Positions 62,735 through 64,000 of a DNA stretch of 64,000 bases are shown piece after piece (within the stretch, counting starts at the first letter, position 1; the number at the start of each line of letters is the position of its first letter). Source of the DNA: 34-65-8 sp964516135 (GTDB lineage: Bacteria > Pseudomonadota > Alphaproteobacteria > Sphingomonadales > Sphingomonadaceae); the NCBI GenBank assembly GCA_964516135.1, contig CAZEWN010000007.1:1-64000 (forward strand). The letters are read 5' to 3'. A program made the position numbers and the translations under genes. The notes beneath the pieces are model-generated. The model was not told the DNA's origin. It made no database searches and worked only from the letters and a program-made list of their open reading frames with translations.

Positions 62735-64000
62735 ATGTCGCATCAATTCCATGCAACGGTCCTGCGCGAATATGACATTCGCGGGATCATCGGCGAAACC
62801 CTGGGGGCAGACGACGCGCGCGCGATCGGGCGCAGTTTCGGCACACTGTTGCGCCGCGCGGGCGGGCGCGTTGTCGCGGTCGGGTATGATGGGCGGGTCA
62901 GTTCTCCAATGCTCGAACACGCCCTGGTTGAGGGGCTGACCGCGGCCGGCTGCGATGCGGTGAAGGTTGGGCTCGGCCCGACACCGATGCTTTATTACGC
63001 CGCCGCCTCAATGGAAGAGGTGGATGGCGGCATCCAGATAACCGGCAGCCATAATCCCGCCAATTACAACGGCTTCAAGATGGTGTTCCAGGGTCGTCCG
63101 TTCTTCGGCGCGGACATTCAGGAGCTTGGGCGAATTGCCGCCCTCGGCGATTGGGAGACCGGGAATGGTGTCACTTCGAGCCGCGCGGTGCTGGACGAAT
63201 ACGTCACCCGGCTGCTCGAACCGCTCGAGGGAATCGACCCGGCCGGGCTCGACCGACTGAGGATCGGATGGGATGCCGGGAACGGCGCGGCCGGGCCCGC
63301 GCTCGAATTGCTCGCCGCGCGCCTGCCGGGCGAACACCACCTGCTCTACACCGAAATCGACGGCAATTTTCCCAACCATCATCCCGATCCCACGGTCGAG
63401 GCGAACCTGGCCGATCTCAAGCAATTGGTCGCCGACAAGAGGCTCGATTTCGGTGTGGCTTTTGATGGCGATGGTGACCGGATCGGTGCGATCGACGGCC
63501 AGGGGCGGGTAATTTGGGGTGACCAGTTACTGATGATCTACGCCGAAGACGTGCTTGCCCGGCACCCGGGGGCGACAGTCATCGCCGACGTCAAGGCCAG
63601 CCGCGCGCTGTTCGACCACGTCGCCGCGCACGGCGGAGAACCGGTGATGTGGAAGACCGGCCATTCGCTGATTAAATCCAAAATGAAGGAAACGGGCGCG
63701 CCACTGGCTGGCGAGATGAGCGGGCACGTCTTTTTCGCCGATACATATTACGGTTATGACGATGCGCTGTACGCAGGGGTGCGGCTAATCGCCGCTGCGG
63801 CGCGGCTCGGCCGTTCGGTAACCGAGTTGCGCGGCGCGATGCCGGCAATGCTCAACACACCCGAGCTGCGATTCCAGGTGGACGAGAGCCGCAAATTTGC
63901 CGCGATCGACGAGGTCAAGGGCAGGCTGCGCGGCTCTGACGCACGGGTTGATGGGACGGACGGTGTCCGGGTCACTACCGATGACGGCTGGTGGCTGCTG
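62735..64000 (+). CDS. Phosphomannomutase/phosphoglucomutase (partial at window end)
   Basis: The first 422 codons of an alpha-D-phosphohexomutase are present, without a stop. The active-site phosphoserine loop is QITGSHNPANYNGFK near residue 105, the Mg-binding loop AFDGDGDRIGAID near 245, and the sugar-recognition GEMSGHVFF near 325. The fourth domain has begun. The enzyme interconverts mannose or glucose 1- and 6-phosphates for surface polysaccharide precursors. ATG 62735 lies 11 bases after the J-domain gene stop. Confidence 0.94.
   Translation, partial: MSHQFHATVLREYDIRGIIGETLGADDARAIGRSFGTLLRRAGGRVVAVGYDGRVSSPMLEHALVEGLTAAGCDAVKVGLGPTPMLYYAAASMEEVDGGIQITGSHNPANYNGFKMVFQGRPFFGADIQELGRIAALGDWETGNGVTSSRAVLDEYVTRLLEPLEGIDPAGLDRLRIGWDAGNGAAGPALELLAARLPGEHHLLYTEIDGNFPNHHPDPTVEANLADLKQLVADKRLDFGVAFDGDGDRIGAIDGQGRVIWGDQLLMIYAEDVLARHPGATVIADVKASRALFDHVAAHGGEPVMWKTGHSLIKSKMKETGAPLAGEMSGHVFFADTYYGYDDALYAGVRLIAAAARLGRSVTELRGAMPAMLNTPELRFQVDESRKFAAIDEVKGRLRGSDARVDGTDGVRVTTDDGWWLL

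Overview
The window is high-GC alphaproteobacterial chromosome, most probably from a member of the Sphingomonadales. Pointers to that group are a MipZ-type ParA ATPase, a Caulobacter/sphingomonad-style 180-kDa NAD-glutamate dehydrogenase, a CYP153-type P450, a large TonB-dependent receptor, a petABC bc1 operon and small proteins of a kind I associate with sphingomonads. The species cannot be named from sequence alone. Almost every base is genic; no gene-free stretch exceeds about 300 bases.

Layout. 0-2.3 kb: tail of an envelope-polysaccharide cluster (GtrA flippase-like protein, GT-C-like membrane protein). 2.3-8.7 kb: Tat/lipobox MsrB, CYP153 P450 with its own promoter, an ABC-2 exporter pair, queG and a ferredoxin-reductase-type flavoprotein. 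8.8-16.2 kb: NAD-GDH and a hydrolase-TPR-LLM oxidoreductase operon, all on the minus strand. 16.2-19.3 kb: thrS, preceded by a short reading frame with six consecutive Thr codons and a terminator-like stem (a probable threonine attenuator), then a TauE/SafE transporter. 19.4-22 kb: M28 peptidase and agmatine deiminase. 22.1-26.9 kb: glnE-bcp-DUF455 coupled by overlaps, then an M23 peptidase and a textbook terminator. 27-32.7 kb: acyl-CoA synthetase, YqiJ/YqiK (flotillin) pair, murA and a small conserved-looking protein. 32.7-36.9 kb: compact minus-strand operon gpmA-purE-purK-folA-ribF-RHH. 36.97 kb: tRNA-Thr(GGT), then two PH-domain membrane proteins. 39-45.6 kb: GNAT, threonine aldolase, EamA transporter, NAD-epimerase, pepN and pgeF. 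45.8-48.6 kb: petABC, followed by apt.

49.3-57.8 kb is an integrated genomic island of about 8.4 kb. It sits at the 3' end of tRNA-Gly(TCC), is bounded by an 18-bp direct repeat, and carries a tyrosine integrase just inside the left end. The other genes form a minus-strand series: a Type IIG-like restriction-modification enzyme broken by a frameshift near its C-terminus, a PolB-like 3'-5' exonuclease, and three proteins I do not recognise. A truncated winged-helix gene lies at the right end. Palindromes sharing a 14-bp core lie at nearly equal distances inside both ends. 58-64 kb returns to core genome: TonB-dependent receptor, panC, mipZ, a membrane-anchored J-domain protein and the first 422 codons of a phosphomannomutase/phosphoglucomutase.

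The two most interesting items are the Thr-run leader in front of thrS, which would make ThrRS synthesis sense charged tRNA-Thr by ribosome-mediated attenuation, and the tRNA-Gly island with its unrecognised nuclease/methylase cargo and matched end palindromes.
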